This document shows, piece by piece, positions 1 through 11,939 of a stretch of 64,000 nt of DNA (positions within the stretch are counted from its first letter, which is position 1; the number at the start of each line of letters is the position of its first letter). This stretch comes from Thunnus maccoyii (Eukaryota; Chordata; Actinopteri; Scombriformes; Scombridae): the NCBI RefSeq assembly GCF_910596095.1, contig NC_056538.1, positions 21,810,501 through 21,874,500 of the forward strand. The letters run 5' to 3'. The notes below the pieces were generated by a model. That model saw only the letters and a list, made by a program, of their open reading frames with translations, was not told where the DNA came from and ran no database searches. The translations under genes and the position numbers were made by a program.

Positions 1-232
1 AGGGTGGCTGTGTGGAGGGAATATGCATGAACTTAACATAATATGTTATATAATATGAACATAATATGTTTATTATGCCCATCTGTCTATACTCTCCCCA
101 GGCTGGGAGTAGAAGTTAGTAGTGACAAGGGCCACAAAAATTGGAAAACTGGCCATGCAAAATTGTGAGAAAAGTATAAAAATGGTACATAAAAAAATGC
201 AGTAATAAAGACAATCTACCCCTTTTTCATAG

Positions 233-1146
233 ATTCCATGGAGTGCAAAAGTTGTCCGGAGGATTTCTGGTCCAGCCCCCAGCGTGACCACTGTGTTCCT
301 AAGAAAACAGAGTTCCTCTCCTACCATGAGCCCCTGGGTATCTGTTTGACAACAGCCTCATTGCTGGGCACATTTATCTGTGCTTTTGTCCTGGCGATCT
401 TCATCTATCATCGCAGCACACCTGTGGTACGCGCCAACAATTCAGAACTGAGTTTCCTGCTCCTAATCTCACTTAAACTATGTTTTCTGTGTTCACTGCT
501 GTTCATCGGCCGTCCCAGACTATGGACATGCCAACTGAGACATGCAGCATTTGGGATCAGCTTTGTTCTTTGTGTCTCATGTATCTTGGTTAAAACAATG
601 GTTGTTGTGGCTGTTTTCAAGGCCTCCAGACCAAGAGGTGGAGCCAGTCTGAAATGGTTTGGTGCTGTGCAGCAGAGAGGGACAGTTCTGGCCCTTATAT
701 CTATCCAAGCAGCAATCTGCACTGCTTGGCTTGTATCTTCCTCACCCACTCCTCATAAAAATAATCAATATCACAATGACAAGATAGTGTATGAGTGTGT
801 AGTCGGGTCTACAATTTGGTTTGCAGTGTTACTTGGTTATATTGGCATACTGGCAATCCTTAGCTTTCTGCTAGCATTTCTGGCAAGGAATCTTCCAGAC
901 AACTTCAATGAAGCTAAGTTCATCACTTTCAGCATGTTGATCTTCTGTGCCGTGTGGGTAGCCTTTGTCCCTGCTTATGTCAACTCACCAGGCAAATATG
1001 CAGATGCAGTGGAGGTATTTGCCATCTTGGCCTCCAGTTTTGGTCTCTTGGTGGCACTGTTTGGACCCAAATGTTACATAATCCTGTTGAGACCAGAGAG
1101 AAACACAAAGAAAGCACTCATGGGTCGAGGTACCACCAAGACATAA
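233..1146 (+). CDS. Gene A, OlfC/V2R-like receptor, last exon only (type 1)
   Basis: Only the final exon is in the window; the ligand-domain exons lie upstream of base 1. It follows a TTTTTCATAG acceptor at 232 and opens in phase 1, giving (D)[12 protein letters not shown]. It supplies the last three of the nine cysteines of the cysteine-rich linker, then seven hydrophobic segments and a short tail ending in TAA. The family C signature [18 protein letters not shown] is present in the third intracellular loop to TM6 region. The exon is 914 bp and its protein differs from gene B's last exon at fewer than ten positions, so A and B are a recent tandem pair. Bases 1-232 are the end of the preceding intron and repeat 9799-10031 of gene B almost exactly. 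Expected role: olfactory G-protein-coupled chemoreceptor at the sensory neuron membrane. Family assignment is firm; whether gene A is intact cannot be judged. Confidence 0.9.
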
Positions 1147-2019
1147 GAAGTAACTCTCACAAATATCAATTCAATTCCAACTGTGATCTGCTCATGAAAA
1201 GAAGAAAAGTAACCACCATTTTTAATTTAAAACCTTATTTAGGTAGAAGAATAATGTCAGAAGAAATTAGAAGATATAAAAAAAAAAAAAATTAAAAACT
1301 GAGTTCTCCATAGTCTTTGCGGTTTTGTTTTTTTCCCTGATTACATTCCCTTGAATTTGAAATATGAAAAGAAATTGTCTGTTAGTCATGCAATACACTT
1401 AAGCTTATAATCCTCAGTGATGGAAAACAACAATCTAATTTGTGTCTGTTGTAGCAATAAAAAAATTATTTTCTATTCATCAAAGCAGCTTTAAATCTGT
1501 CTTTGACACTTGATCGCAGCATAACAAGTTGAAAACACATCACTGCTGACATATTATCAATTTATACAGTTGTTATCGTGAATGTATCAGCAAAACATTG
1601 CCTTCACATCTATTTGTATTTCTGTCCATGTGACTAATGTAAGTCCAATATTCACTCTTTTTTAGGTGTATTTTATTTTAAGTTTTATTGGGAGTATTCA
1701 AACTACGTAAGGACACTGATGTTGAACCAATTTACTTAGCGTTTTGGATTTTTTAAGATTTTTTAAAATTAGATTTAGATTTTATAATTTAATTAAATAC
1801 ATCAAAGTCCAGAATATTTAGGCTACCATTAGATCAATTATTATATGCTATGTTTTTTCTTTCCATATGAAAATAAACACAATATGGTCTAGCTGAGACA
1901 GAGTGAAAAATTATTATTATTATCCAGGAGTTAGATTCCTTTTTTTTTGTTATCTATGACTGTGGCCATAGCTTGTGGCCATTGGTGCATAATTGAATGT
2001 AAACCCATAAATTGAGATT
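1147..2019. other. 3' flank of gene A, AT-rich, no gene
   Basis: This stretch is the 3' untranslated and downstream region of gene A. It is alignable by eye with 10946-11930 downstream of gene B, for example the shared passage on a signal starting CACTTGATCGCAGC at about 1507 and 11329. No coding sequence is seen. Confidence 0.6.
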
Positions 2020-2995
2020 TACCTTCCAGCTCAGTTCCTTCTTCACCACAATGGTCTGGTACAGCACCTATATTACCGCTGATGCTACACTGATTTGTCT
2101 GTTGACCTCATGCTCCATTTTACGCTCACTCATTAAGAGGGCCCTGAGATACTTGAGTCCCCTGCTGAAAACAGGCTAGCGCTGTTTCCCCTTCCTGAAT
2201 TGTCTGACAGTTTGCTTGAACTTCTTTGAGGCCAACTGAAAGTCCCTCTCCATGGCCTCCCCAAACTCCTCACGCCACACCCGCAACTCAGATTGACTGA
2301 ATATGGCCCACTCAGATTCCATGTTCCCAACCCCTCATTAGAAATTCCTCCAGAGGTGGGAGTTGGAGACCCCACTGAAAGGGGCCTTCACTGTTTCCAA
2401 GTCATTCTCACTACATGTTTGGGACTACCAGTTCTGTCCAGCAGACTCCGCTGACACCTGGTCCAACTCACCACAAGGTGGTGATCAGTTGACAATTCTG
2501 CTCCTCTCTTCACCAAAGCGTCCAAGACATATGGCTGTAGATCTGACGATATCTGGTATCAGGTACACTCATGAACCCACCTTATGCTCAAACATGGTTC
2601 ATAATGGCAAATCCATGACTAGCACTAGATGTTCACTGGCGAGCTCCCCTTCCAGACTTTGCTCCAGGAGGGTGTCCTGCTCTCCCTCTTCCAGGTGAGG
2701 TTCCTGCATTCCAGAGATGCCGCTTCATTGAGGTCTATGAATCACTCTTAGTCTGGTCCCTCACCGGGGAACCAACTTGCCTTAGGAGATTCTAGCAAGG
2801 GCTAATTTCCCCAACAACACAGCTCCCAGGGTCACAGTGACACATTAACTCCTCCACAACAATAATGTGGCAATTCTCAGAGGGGCAATTTCGGTAATCA
2901 CTGAAAGAATTCGATAGAGGAATGAGGATACAAGCAACTGAAATGAGTTCCCTTTGTAGGGTGTCTGGTCACACCCTTAGAGATAGAGTGAGGAG
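2020..2995 (-). mobile_element. Degenerate LINE remnant, RTE-like, minus strand
   Basis: The minus strand carries broken reading frames matching the fish RTE-type non-LTR retrotransposon pattern: a passage antisense to CACCACAAGGTGGTGATCAG (about 2470) corresponds to the endonuclease-domain motif resembling LSTDHHLVVSW. Towards the right end lies the usual 3' part of such elements, with the phrase CTGGTCCCTCACCGGGGA near 2753. Frames are broken throughout. A second copy of the same remnant lies at 11940-13010 downstream of gene B, so the insertion predates the A/B duplication. The exact LINE family is from memory, not a search. Confidence 0.55.
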
Positions 2996-3284
2996 CTGAA
3001 GTTCAAGTTCAAGTTCTTTATATTTACATCTCATTAGACAAGTATAAGAGAATAAAAATCTTTAGTTTCAGCTCCCCGACAATGCATTAAGGAAAAAAAA
3101 AATTAAAATATAAAAGCAAAAGCAATAGTAATAGATAAGAGCATTAACAACAAGAATATAAAACATATGAGTGTATGTATGTAAAGTGTGGTGTGCATGT
3201 GCCCTACCTATAATATATGAATAAATATCTATAAGTGTATAGTATATGTGTATGTACAAATATACATGCTTATGTATGTGTGTG
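2996..3284. repeat. AT-rich low-complexity / TATG-type microsatellite tract
   Basis: This tract is rich in TATG, TGTG and ATAT steps between two LINE remnants. The matching tract downstream of gene B (13025-13210) is shorter, so this one has expanded or the other has contracted since the duplication. Confidence 0.5.
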
Positions 3285-4010
3285 TGACATCAGGCCGGCT
3301 GCAGGCTATTAGTGTCCATTGTTCATCCACTGATGTCCTGGGCTGACCACACCACCCTCTGTAGTGCTTTGCGGTGGAATGCAGTGCAGTTACCATACCA
3401 GATGGTGATACATCCAGTGAAGATACTTTTGGTGATGTCTCTGTAGAAAGCCTGTAGAATCTTGGACCCCATGCTGATCTTATTCACCCGCCTGAGGTCA
3501 AAGAGGCATTGCTGTGCCTTTTTTCACCACATGGCTGGCATGCTTGTCCCAGGTGAGGTCCTCAGTGATGTGAAACTGGAAGCCACTGACTCTCTCCACA
3601 GCAGATCAATTGATGTTGATGGGGTCCAGCTGCCCTCTCTCCTTCCTGTCGTCCATGATCAGCTCCTTGGTCTTGTCGACGTTGAAAGAGAGATTGTTCT
3701 TCTGGCAGCACTGCCTCTCCTCTGTAGGCTGTCTCCTTGTCATCAGTGGTCAGGCCAATCAGTTTTGTGTCCTCAGCAAACTTAATCACAAGGTTGGAGC
3801 TGTTTGTAGCCACACAGACGTGTGTGTACAGGGAGTAGAGGTGATGACTCGGGACACATCCCTGAGGGGCTCCTGTGTTGAGGGTCAGAGGGACGGAGAT
3901 GTTGGAGCCCATCTCACTAACTGACGTCAGCCCATCAGGAATTCGTACATTGGGAGGGAGCTCGGACTAGAGGCACTGGTCCTTTGTATTGAAAGAGGCC
4001 AGCTGAGGTG
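3285..4010 (-). mobile_element. LINE reverse-transcriptase remnant, L2-like, minus strand
   Basis: On the minus strand, 3562-3912 reads NTGAPQGCV, then YSLYTHVCVATNSSN, then IKFAEDTKLIGL. These correspond to reverse transcriptase motifs of fish L2-type LINEs, where the catalytic box normally reads FADDT; here it is FAED, so the enzyme would be dead. Flanking frames are broken. A shorter copy of the same piece is at 13215-13510 downstream of gene B. Confidence 0.6.
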
Positions 4011-6159
4011 GTTTGGAACACTGCTGCCCCACTTGCCCATTAGGTTGTGGGCCAGTTTGTATAACTTTGCTGGGTCCTTAACAGGACCTTTGTGGTAAAA
4101 ATGGTTTAACCCAATATGTTTACCATCCTGCCTTCACACTGAGACAGCAGGTATGAGTGGTTTAGAAAGGACAGAATTTTTTCCACAGTATAAATCTGCC
4201 TATTATCCCTTGCCATCCTGTGAAGCAGGCTAGTTAATGCCCAGCCACATTGCTGTTTGGTTGCACACCTTGTGTAGGATGACCTCATGGGATACAGGGG
4301 AAGGCTGATCCTCCATTCTGATGGAGCTGCCAGGCTGTGATGCCTGATGAGCAGGATGGAGTGTAGCATCTTTCTTGTCATTCTTTTCCTTGCAGAGACA
4401 AGTTACATTATCATCCTTTTCATCCTTTCCTTCATCACATTCCCTCTCAGAGTTGAGAAGACTGCTACACAGCCAAGGATATTCTGCATCGGGGTCCTCA
4501 ACCATGTTAAGGGGTTGCCATTTGAGGCTCCCTACACTCTCAAGCACCACTCCAGACATCCTGCCAGCATGGGGCTACACTGCTGACAAGACTGAGTCTG
4601 CGAGCGATACCAGATAACCCTGGGTCTCTGAGAACTGAGTAAGAAATTTCACCACAGTGCATTTCACCACAGTGCACTTCATGATACTCATCTGAACGAA
4701 AGCAAGAATGCAATGTTTAAGGCCACAAGCTAATATAAAGGGAGTGCAGTTCAGGAAATTTGTCTGTCCACCAATAGGTGGAGGTAGTGGAGCTTCCGTG
4801 ATTGGTCATACAAGAAAATGCTTTCTATAGTGAGATACAGAGGGGGGTTCAACAGAAAACTAGGCTCTCCTATAGCCTTATTTACAGGCATATAGCGTTT
4901 AAGTTGCTTCTCAAGATATGCTAGTATCAAAAGCACCTAATGTAGCTTCACCTGATATCAAGTTTACTCGGGGTGATAAAAGCTGGGCGTCATGATTTAA
5001 GGGTCATTTTTGGTTAGTATCTCTCTATACATATCTAAGATTATTGATGATGTATCAATGCAGCGTCGACAGAGCTTGATACACAACCACTCCTCAAGAT
5101 TTATTGTATTATCAATTATACTGTCATAAGTATGTTCTTAAAACATCTTGCTGGAATTACCCAACATATTGCGATGTTCATTTACCTGTTAATTTACCTT
5201 TGTACATTACACTACAGTACTGTACTATTATTGGCAGTTATATGTAATTCATGTATTCATGTATATGTAATTCATATCACTGCATCTATAACTTTACTTT
5301 AGCCCTTTATTAGATTCTATTTACCACTCTGCATTAAGGCTTATTATGGTGAGTAAAAATGACTACTTCCCTGCACACACAGTAAAGCCCTGATCAGACA
5401 GAGTGTTTATTAGCAAGTTGGGGCAGCTTTTGTAACTGTTGATGTGAGTGAAGTTTTTTGCTTGCTGCTTTTGCGTTGCTGCACACCTTGCGTTTTTCCA
5501 CTATACGCCTTGCATTTTTGCAGGAGCTCTCTGAACGCATTTCATTTGCATCGCTTCATTTTCATTGCATCATTTGCATTTTGTCCCATTGTCCAATTGA
5601 TAGACTTGAGAGGCAGGCCTTCTTTGGTGGTGAAGACAACAAGTGGAGATAACAGTCATGGAGGACAAACTAGGGGTGGCTGTTGCTGGATACCCAGAGC
5701 TATATGACTTTACCAACCCTAGTTACCATGATCTGAACAGAAAACAGCAGTCCTGGAGTGAGTTTACTCACTAAAGGTTAAGCTAAGGACAGGTGATTTG
5801 GTGATTGCGTAGCAACAATAAAAAAGACACAGCAAGCTGTTCTTTTTTTAAATTGTAGGCTTCAATGAAAATGGCAGTGCGGTGCGCGTAACCTTATGCA
5901 ACCTAGAAAAAGCGCTCTGTCTGATCAGAATCTAATCATAGTTTTAACATTATCTTATGCTACTGTATTGCTTTTTTCTTGTGTATCTCTACTTTCATAA
6001 GTTTTTTTTCTCCGATGTGTGGCTGAGGTAAAACACTATTTATCAGTCTTTTCATAACGTCATTCTTTATTTTTGAGCATACTGTATGTCAAACCATGCT
6101 TAAGTGATGTAATCATGACATTCTGTGTCTGTACAACTAATTTCATTTGTATGCCCTGC
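4011..6159. other. Intergenic A-B, no recognised gene
   Basis: Several open stretches of 60-110 codons occur on both strands (for example 4230-4559 minus and 4375-4617 plus) but none has a recognisable domain, splice-consistent extension or match elsewhere in the window. Composition is AT-rich. I see no gene here. Confidence 0.5.
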
Positions 6160-6298
6160 CCCCAAACTACCGTCCACGCCCTGATGGGTGGTGTGATGTT
6201 ATGACAAAAATCACAAAAGGAGATCACATGACTCTTCATATAAAATTAAGTAACCTTGCATGAAGATAACAAAGAGGGGTGAAAGGAGGAGGGCAGTT
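6155..6298 (+). promoter_or_regulatory. Proximal promoter of gene B (type 1 block)
   Basis: This block is conserved with the regions upstream of C, F, G, H and I: a CCTGCCCC stretch, CTGATGGGTGGTG at 6181-6193, an AAAAGGAGATCACATGA stretch, and TATAAAA at 6239-6245. The TATA box lies 60 bp before the chosen ATG at 6299. An in-frame ATG at 6260 is only 21 bp past the TATA box and so is probably at or before the transcription start. Confidence 0.6.
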
Positions 6299-9200
6299 AT
6301 GGGGGCATTTCCTAATGTATTTTTGCTGTTGTATGTCTACCTGATCTTGATTTTATTGTCTTACTCCTGTTTCTTTACAGAGTCTTCCTCTCTTTTCTCA
6401 TCTTGTAAATTAAGGAGACAGTTTTATCTTAATGGGATGCACAAGCCTGGTGATGTGATTCTGGGTGGGCTGTTTGAAGTCCACTACACCTCTGTCTTCC
6501 CTGAGCTGACATTTACCTCAGAGCCACATCAGCTCACCTGTCAAGGGTAAGTCTCACACATATGCAGCAGACAGCATAAATCTGTGCAGATTGATGTATT
6601 GTGTATATTATTTTTTAGTAGTGATTGTGACATTTTATGTTAGGTTTGACCCTCCCGGGTTCAGGCATGCTATGACCATGGCCTTTGCTATTGATGAGAT
6701 CAACAGAAACTCCAACCTGCTACCTAATGTGACTCTAGGATACAGTCTTTATGACAACTGTGCCACACTTGTAATTGGATTCAGCGCTGCTTTGTCACTG
6801 GCCAGTGGTCGAGAGGAGCAGTTTCTGCTTCAGGAGACCTGTTTTGGGACCCCTCCAGTACTGGGGATTGTGGGTGATTCTTTTTCAACATTTTCTATCG
6901 CCACCTCTGATGTGATAGGTTTATTCAAATTGCCCATTGTAAGTTTCCTGTCTTCAATCTGTACTTTTGATGTGCTGTAATTTAGAATGATAGTATAGGA
7001 AAAGCATCCACACATGATGCTTTTTTACAGATTTATTGAATCTGCTTCTCCAACAAGCCTTTATTTGGTAAGCAGTGATTGTTTTATGTTTGATACTAAA
7101 ATGATAGGGTAAAATCATTTGAATGTAACACATAACCTGTTTGCATTATTATTATTCTTTATACTGTAGGTGAGTTATTTTGCCACATGTTCCTGCCTGA
7201 GTGATCGGCAACGGTTCCCCTCCTTCTTTAGAACAATCCCAAGTGATGCATTCCAGGTGAAACTGTAAAATAACAAATGCAAAATCTGTTTCACAAGAAG
7301 TATAGTGGGCTTCAAAATATGCCACCCTCCAACAAAACTAATTTTTTGTCTTATGCAGAAAAGTACTGTATTTGATTTGTGCACCATTGATAAAACTATA
7401 TGCATTTAGATGAAACAGCATAATGACATCAATCAACTCTCACCAAAAGAATATTCCAGACTATACATTAATCCCTCCTCTCTGTATTCAAATAGGTGCG
7501 AGCTATGATTCAGATTCTAAAGCGCTTCAGCTGGACCTGGGCAGGTCTGCTGGTCAGTGATGATGACTATGGACTCCATGTTGCCCGATCCTTTCAATCT
7601 GACCTTGCTGAGTCTGGTGGGAGTTGTCTGGCCTACTTGGAGATTTTGCCCTGGGGTGACAACCCAGCTGAACTCAGGAGGATTGTGGAAGTGATGAAGA
7701 AATCCACAGCTCGTGTGGTCATCGTGTTTGCACATCAGATCCATATGATTCAACTAATGGAAGAGGTGGGGATTCAGATCTCTCTATCTCCTGACTTCAT
7801 CATAAGTTAAACAATGATGACTTGTTCAAATGTAATAACACCGAACTTCCCTTTGTATGAAAAGCAGTGCTTATTGATTATTAATTGATTATTGGAATTG
7901 CATCTTAAGAGCTGGTGTAACACACTTGGTATCAAGACCTGTATCCTGAAATAAGCTGTTCTATATGTTATCTAGCAATATTAACTGTAACTCAGCTGTT
8001 TCTGACCATAGATTTGAGTGCACACCCCACTTTAAATCTATGACTTATCTCTTAATAATTTAATTACGTTGGCATGAGCTTTATAGTTTTGGTTCCATAT
8101 TTTAAATAAATAATATGTAATTGATATGTATTTAATATAATTCAATACACAGGTGGTAAAGCAGAATGTAACAGGCCTGCAGTGGCTCGCCAGTGAAGCC
8201 TGGACAGCAGCTGCTGTGCTGCAGACACCCCACCTCATGCCATACCTGGGTGGCACATTGGGAATTGCCATTCGAAGAGGAGAAATACCAGGCCTCAGGG
8301 ATTTCCTACTAACAATACGTCCTGAGCTACACCACAACAACAGCAATGGAAATAACATGGTGAGAGTTTAACCTTGCAATCAGATCTGTATTCCAATAAT
8401 AAAATGTTCTGTTAATAAAATGTTAACATTTTATTGTACATTACATACATTTCAGGTGAGGCAGTTTTGGGAACATACATTTCTGTGTAGATTTGCACCA
8501 CCTCCAGCAGATTGGGTAGAAGCTGGGGGAGCACTATGCACTGGAGATGAAGACATAGAGAATGTGGAGACTGAGTTTTTGGATGTATCCAACCTCAGAC
8601 CTGAGTACAATATTTACAAGGCAGTGTATGCTCTAGCATATGCCCTTGATGACATGCTGCAGTGTGTGCCAGGCAGAGGGCCTTTCAGCGGGCGCAGCTG
8701 TGCCACTCTACAAAAACTGGAGCCATGGCAGGTGTGATATCAATTTACATTCAACCTGTTTATGTTTTAAAAAGAGCTGCTACACCTTGGGTTACTGTAC
8801 TTACTGTAATAGATTTCCATTAGAAAATATGTTTGGGCAAAGACATTTTTAATGATTACATCAGTAGCTTGGTTTTGAACTCCTGGTTTTCTCAGAGTAG
8901 AAGACAAACCTTTAATCATAGAAGCCACAAGAGAAAAGAATAACAAGAGCCCATATATCAATGTTTTAGTACACCGCATTTAAACGTTAGTATGACTAAT
9001 TCCAGCAAACCTGTCAAACAGAACCTCTGAAAGCATATGTACAATCAAGAACAGTACTTTTTTCTGATGGAGTCCCCCCTTTCACACTATTTATGTGTTG
9101 TTTATTTATCTGATCCTGCCATAGCTTATGTATTACTTGGAAAAGGTCAACTTTACCACATCATTTGGTGATCAAGTGTCATTTGATGAGAATGGTGATG

Positions 9201-10945
9201 CCTTACCAATCTATGATATCATGAATTGGCTGTGGCTCCCTGATGGACGAACAAAAATTCAGAGTGTGGGTGTGGTTAAGAAGTCAGCCTTCAAAGGTGA
9301 AGAGCTCAAACTGGATGAGGACAGAATCTACTGGAACTTTGACTCCAAACAGGTTACTTCTGTTTATTGTTGTTTCTGCCATAGTAATGCATACAATAAC
9401 AGCATCAAATGGTGTAGAATAATAGCAGCAGAACTCTTATCCCCTTTAGCCACCCAGGTCAGTTTGCAGTGAGAGCTGCCCCCCGGGTACCCGCAATGCC
9501 AGAAAGAAGGGGCAGCCTGTGTGCTGTTTTGACTGCATCCCTTGTTCTGAGGGAAAGATCAGCAATGAAACAGGTTGGTATCCTTTATAAACCTATGTGA
9601 TGTATCATGGATTATGAATTGCATCACTTAATCTTCCCCTTAGGCACCCAGGTGGTGTAGGTGAAAAAGCAAATGTCCACTGCCTCAGAATCCCAAGTAC
9701 AATTCCTGTCATCAATGTGCCATGAAACATAACTGTCAGTGTTCACGGTTGGGATGGACAATGTCATTGTTGCTGCACAAGCAACAACTATTGTTGTCAG
9801 GGTGGCTGTGTGGAGGGAATATGCATGAACTTAACATAATATGTTATATAATATGAACATAATATGTTTATTATGCCCATCTGTCTATACTCTCCCCAGG
9901 CTGGGAGTAGAAGTTAGTAGTGACAAGGGCCACAAAAATTGGAAAATTGGCCATGCAAAATTGTGAGAAAAGTATAAAAAAAAGTACATAAAAAAATGCA
10001 GTAATAAAGACAATCTACCCCTTTTTCATAGATTCCATGGAGTGCAAAAGTTGTCCGGAGGATTTCTGGTCCAGCCCCCAGCGTGACCATTGTGTTCCTA
10101 AGAAAACAGAGTTCCTCTCCTACCATGAGCCCCTGGGTATCTGTTTGACAACAGCCTCATTGCTGGGCACATTTATCTGTGCTTTTGTCCTGGCGATCTT
10201 CATCTATCATCGCAGCACACCTATGGTACGCGCCAACAATTCAGAACTGAGTTTCCTGCTTCTAATCTCACTTAAACTATGTTTTCTGTGTTCACTACTG
10301 TTCATCGGCCGTCCCAGACTATGGACATGCCAACTGAGACATGCAGCATTTGGGATCAGCTTTGTTCTTTGTGTCTCATGCATCCTGGTTAAAACAATGG
10401 TTGTTGTGGCTGTTTTCAAGGTCTCTAGACCAGGAGGTGGAGCCAGTCTGAAATGGTTTGGTGCTGTGCAGCAGAGAGGGACAGTTCTGGTTCTTACATC
10501 TGTCCAAGCAGCAATCTGCACTGCTTGGCTTGTAACTTCCTCACCAACTCCTCATAAAAACAATCAATATCACAATGACAAGATAGTGTATGAGTGTGTA
10601 GTCGGGTCTACAATTTGGTTTGCAGTGTTACTTGGTTATATTGGCATACTGGCAATCCTTAGCTTCCTGCTAGCATTTCTGGCAAGGAATCTTCCAGACA
10701 ACTTCAATGAAGCTAAGTTCATCACTTTCAGCATGCTGATCTTCTGTGCAGTGTGGGTGGCCTTTGTCCCTGCTTATGTCAACTCACCAGGCAAATATGC
10801 AGATGCAGTGGAGGTATTTGCCATCCTGGCCTCCAGTTTTGGTCTCTTAGTGGCATTGTTCGGACCCAAATGTTACATAATCCTGTTGAGACCAGAGAGA
10901 AACACAAAGAAAGCACTCATGGGTCGAGGTACCACCAAGACATAA
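6299..10945 (+). CDS. Gene B, OlfC/V2R-like chemosensory receptor (type 1), 882 aa
   Basis: Exons: 6299-6546, 6644-6938, 7170-7256, 7496-7765, 8153-8359, 8456-8731, 9125-9352, 9450-9573, 10032-10945; all splice sites GT-AG and the frame stays open to TAA. Residues 1 to about 27 form a hydrophobic signal peptide. Residues to about 537 form the Venus-flytrap ligand domain, with SDDDYG at about 231 and SEAW with Glu315, equivalent to the CaSR amino-acid contact Glu297. Residues 538 to about 612 carry nine cysteines and the remainder the 7TM domain with [13 protein letters not shown]. Family members signal through G proteins in olfactory microvillous neurons and usually sense amino acids; the ligand here is unknown. 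The start was chosen because this ATG is conserved in every type 1 gene. The ligand-domain exon of CaSR/V2R is cut into four (87, 270, 207, 276 bp). AATAAA lies at 11081. Confidence 0.93.
9640..9800 (+). mobile_element. tRNA-derived SINE-like repeat in intron 8 of gene B
   Basis: The sequence GCACCCAGGTGGTGTAGG resembles the tRNA-like head of a fish SINE, followed by CAATGTCATTGTTGCTGC as in its body. A related copy sits at 18300-18455 in the same intron of gene C, and the window begins within the tail of gene A's copy. It is absent from the 68-72 bp equivalents in F, G and H, so it marks the A/B/C lineage. Confidence 0.5.
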
Positions 10946-11939
10946 GAAGTAACTCTCACAAATATCAATTCAATTCCAACTGTGATCTGCTCATGAAAAA
11001 GACAAGACAAAAAGTAACTTCCTTTTTTACTTTAAGACCTTACTTAGGAAGAATAATGCCAGAAGAAATTAGAAGATGTAAATAAACATTAATCAAAAAC
11101 TGAGTTTCCATTGTTGTTGCATTTCTTTTTGCCTGATTACATTCCCTCGGATTTTAAATATGAAAAAAAGAAATAATAAATAAAATAAATTATTTGTGAA
11201 TGAATAAGTCATACAATTCACTTAAACTTTTACACCCTCAGTAATGGAAAATAATAATCTATTTTTTGACTGTTGTAGTATTTAAGGAATTATTTTTTAT
11301 TCATTTAAGCTGAAAATCTTTTTTTGACACTTGATCGCAGCAGAACAAGTTGAAAACACATCACTGCTGACATATTAATTTATACAGTTGTTATGATGAA
11401 TGTGTCAGCAAACAATTGCCTTCACATCTATTTGTATTTCTGTCCACATGACTAATGTAAGTCCAACATTCACTATTCTGCTTCTTTTAGGCCTATTTTA
11501 TTTTAAGTTTAATTGGGAGTATTCAAACTACATAAGAACACTGTAAAAAGAAGCTACCTATCTATTTTTTAAGATAAGATAGTTGACCCGATTTACTTAG
11601 CTATTTGGATTTTTAAAGATCTTTTTAGATTATATTTCAATTTAGATTTTATAATTTGATTAAATATATCAAAGTCCAGAATATTTAGGCTACCATTAGA
11701 TCAATTATTATATGCTATTTTTTTTTCTTTCTACATGAAAATGAACACAATATGGTCTAGCTAAGACAGAGTGAAAAATAAAAGCTGCACTTTATAATTC
11801 CTCAGCATTACCTAATAACCTTCAACATTGATACATGTCTCATTATCCAGGAGTTAGATTCTTTATTATTGCTATCTATGACTATGACCATAGCTTGTGG
11901 CCATAGGGAAGAGTGTGAACCTAAACACGAAAATTGAGA
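10946..11939. other. 3' flank of gene B
   Basis: 3' untranslated and downstream sequence of gene B, with a candidate polyadenylation signal AATAAA at 11081. It is homologous to 1147-2019 downstream of gene A, with scattered small insertions. No gene is seen. Confidence 0.6.

Noticed and set aside
408-749. Long minus-strand frames opposite the 7TM exons, seen in A, B, C, D, E, F, G and H alike
   Set aside because: These are shadows of the conserved coding strand. They recur in each paralogue at the same place and have no domain or splice support.
3562-3912. Reverse-transcriptase-like frame as a possible live LINE gene
   Set aside because: The FADD box is changed to FAED and the flanking frames are broken, so it is a remnant.
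4230-4559. 109-codon minus-strand frame in the A-B intergenic region
   Set aside because: No recognisable domain, no splice partners and no second copy in the window. It cannot be supported as a gene.
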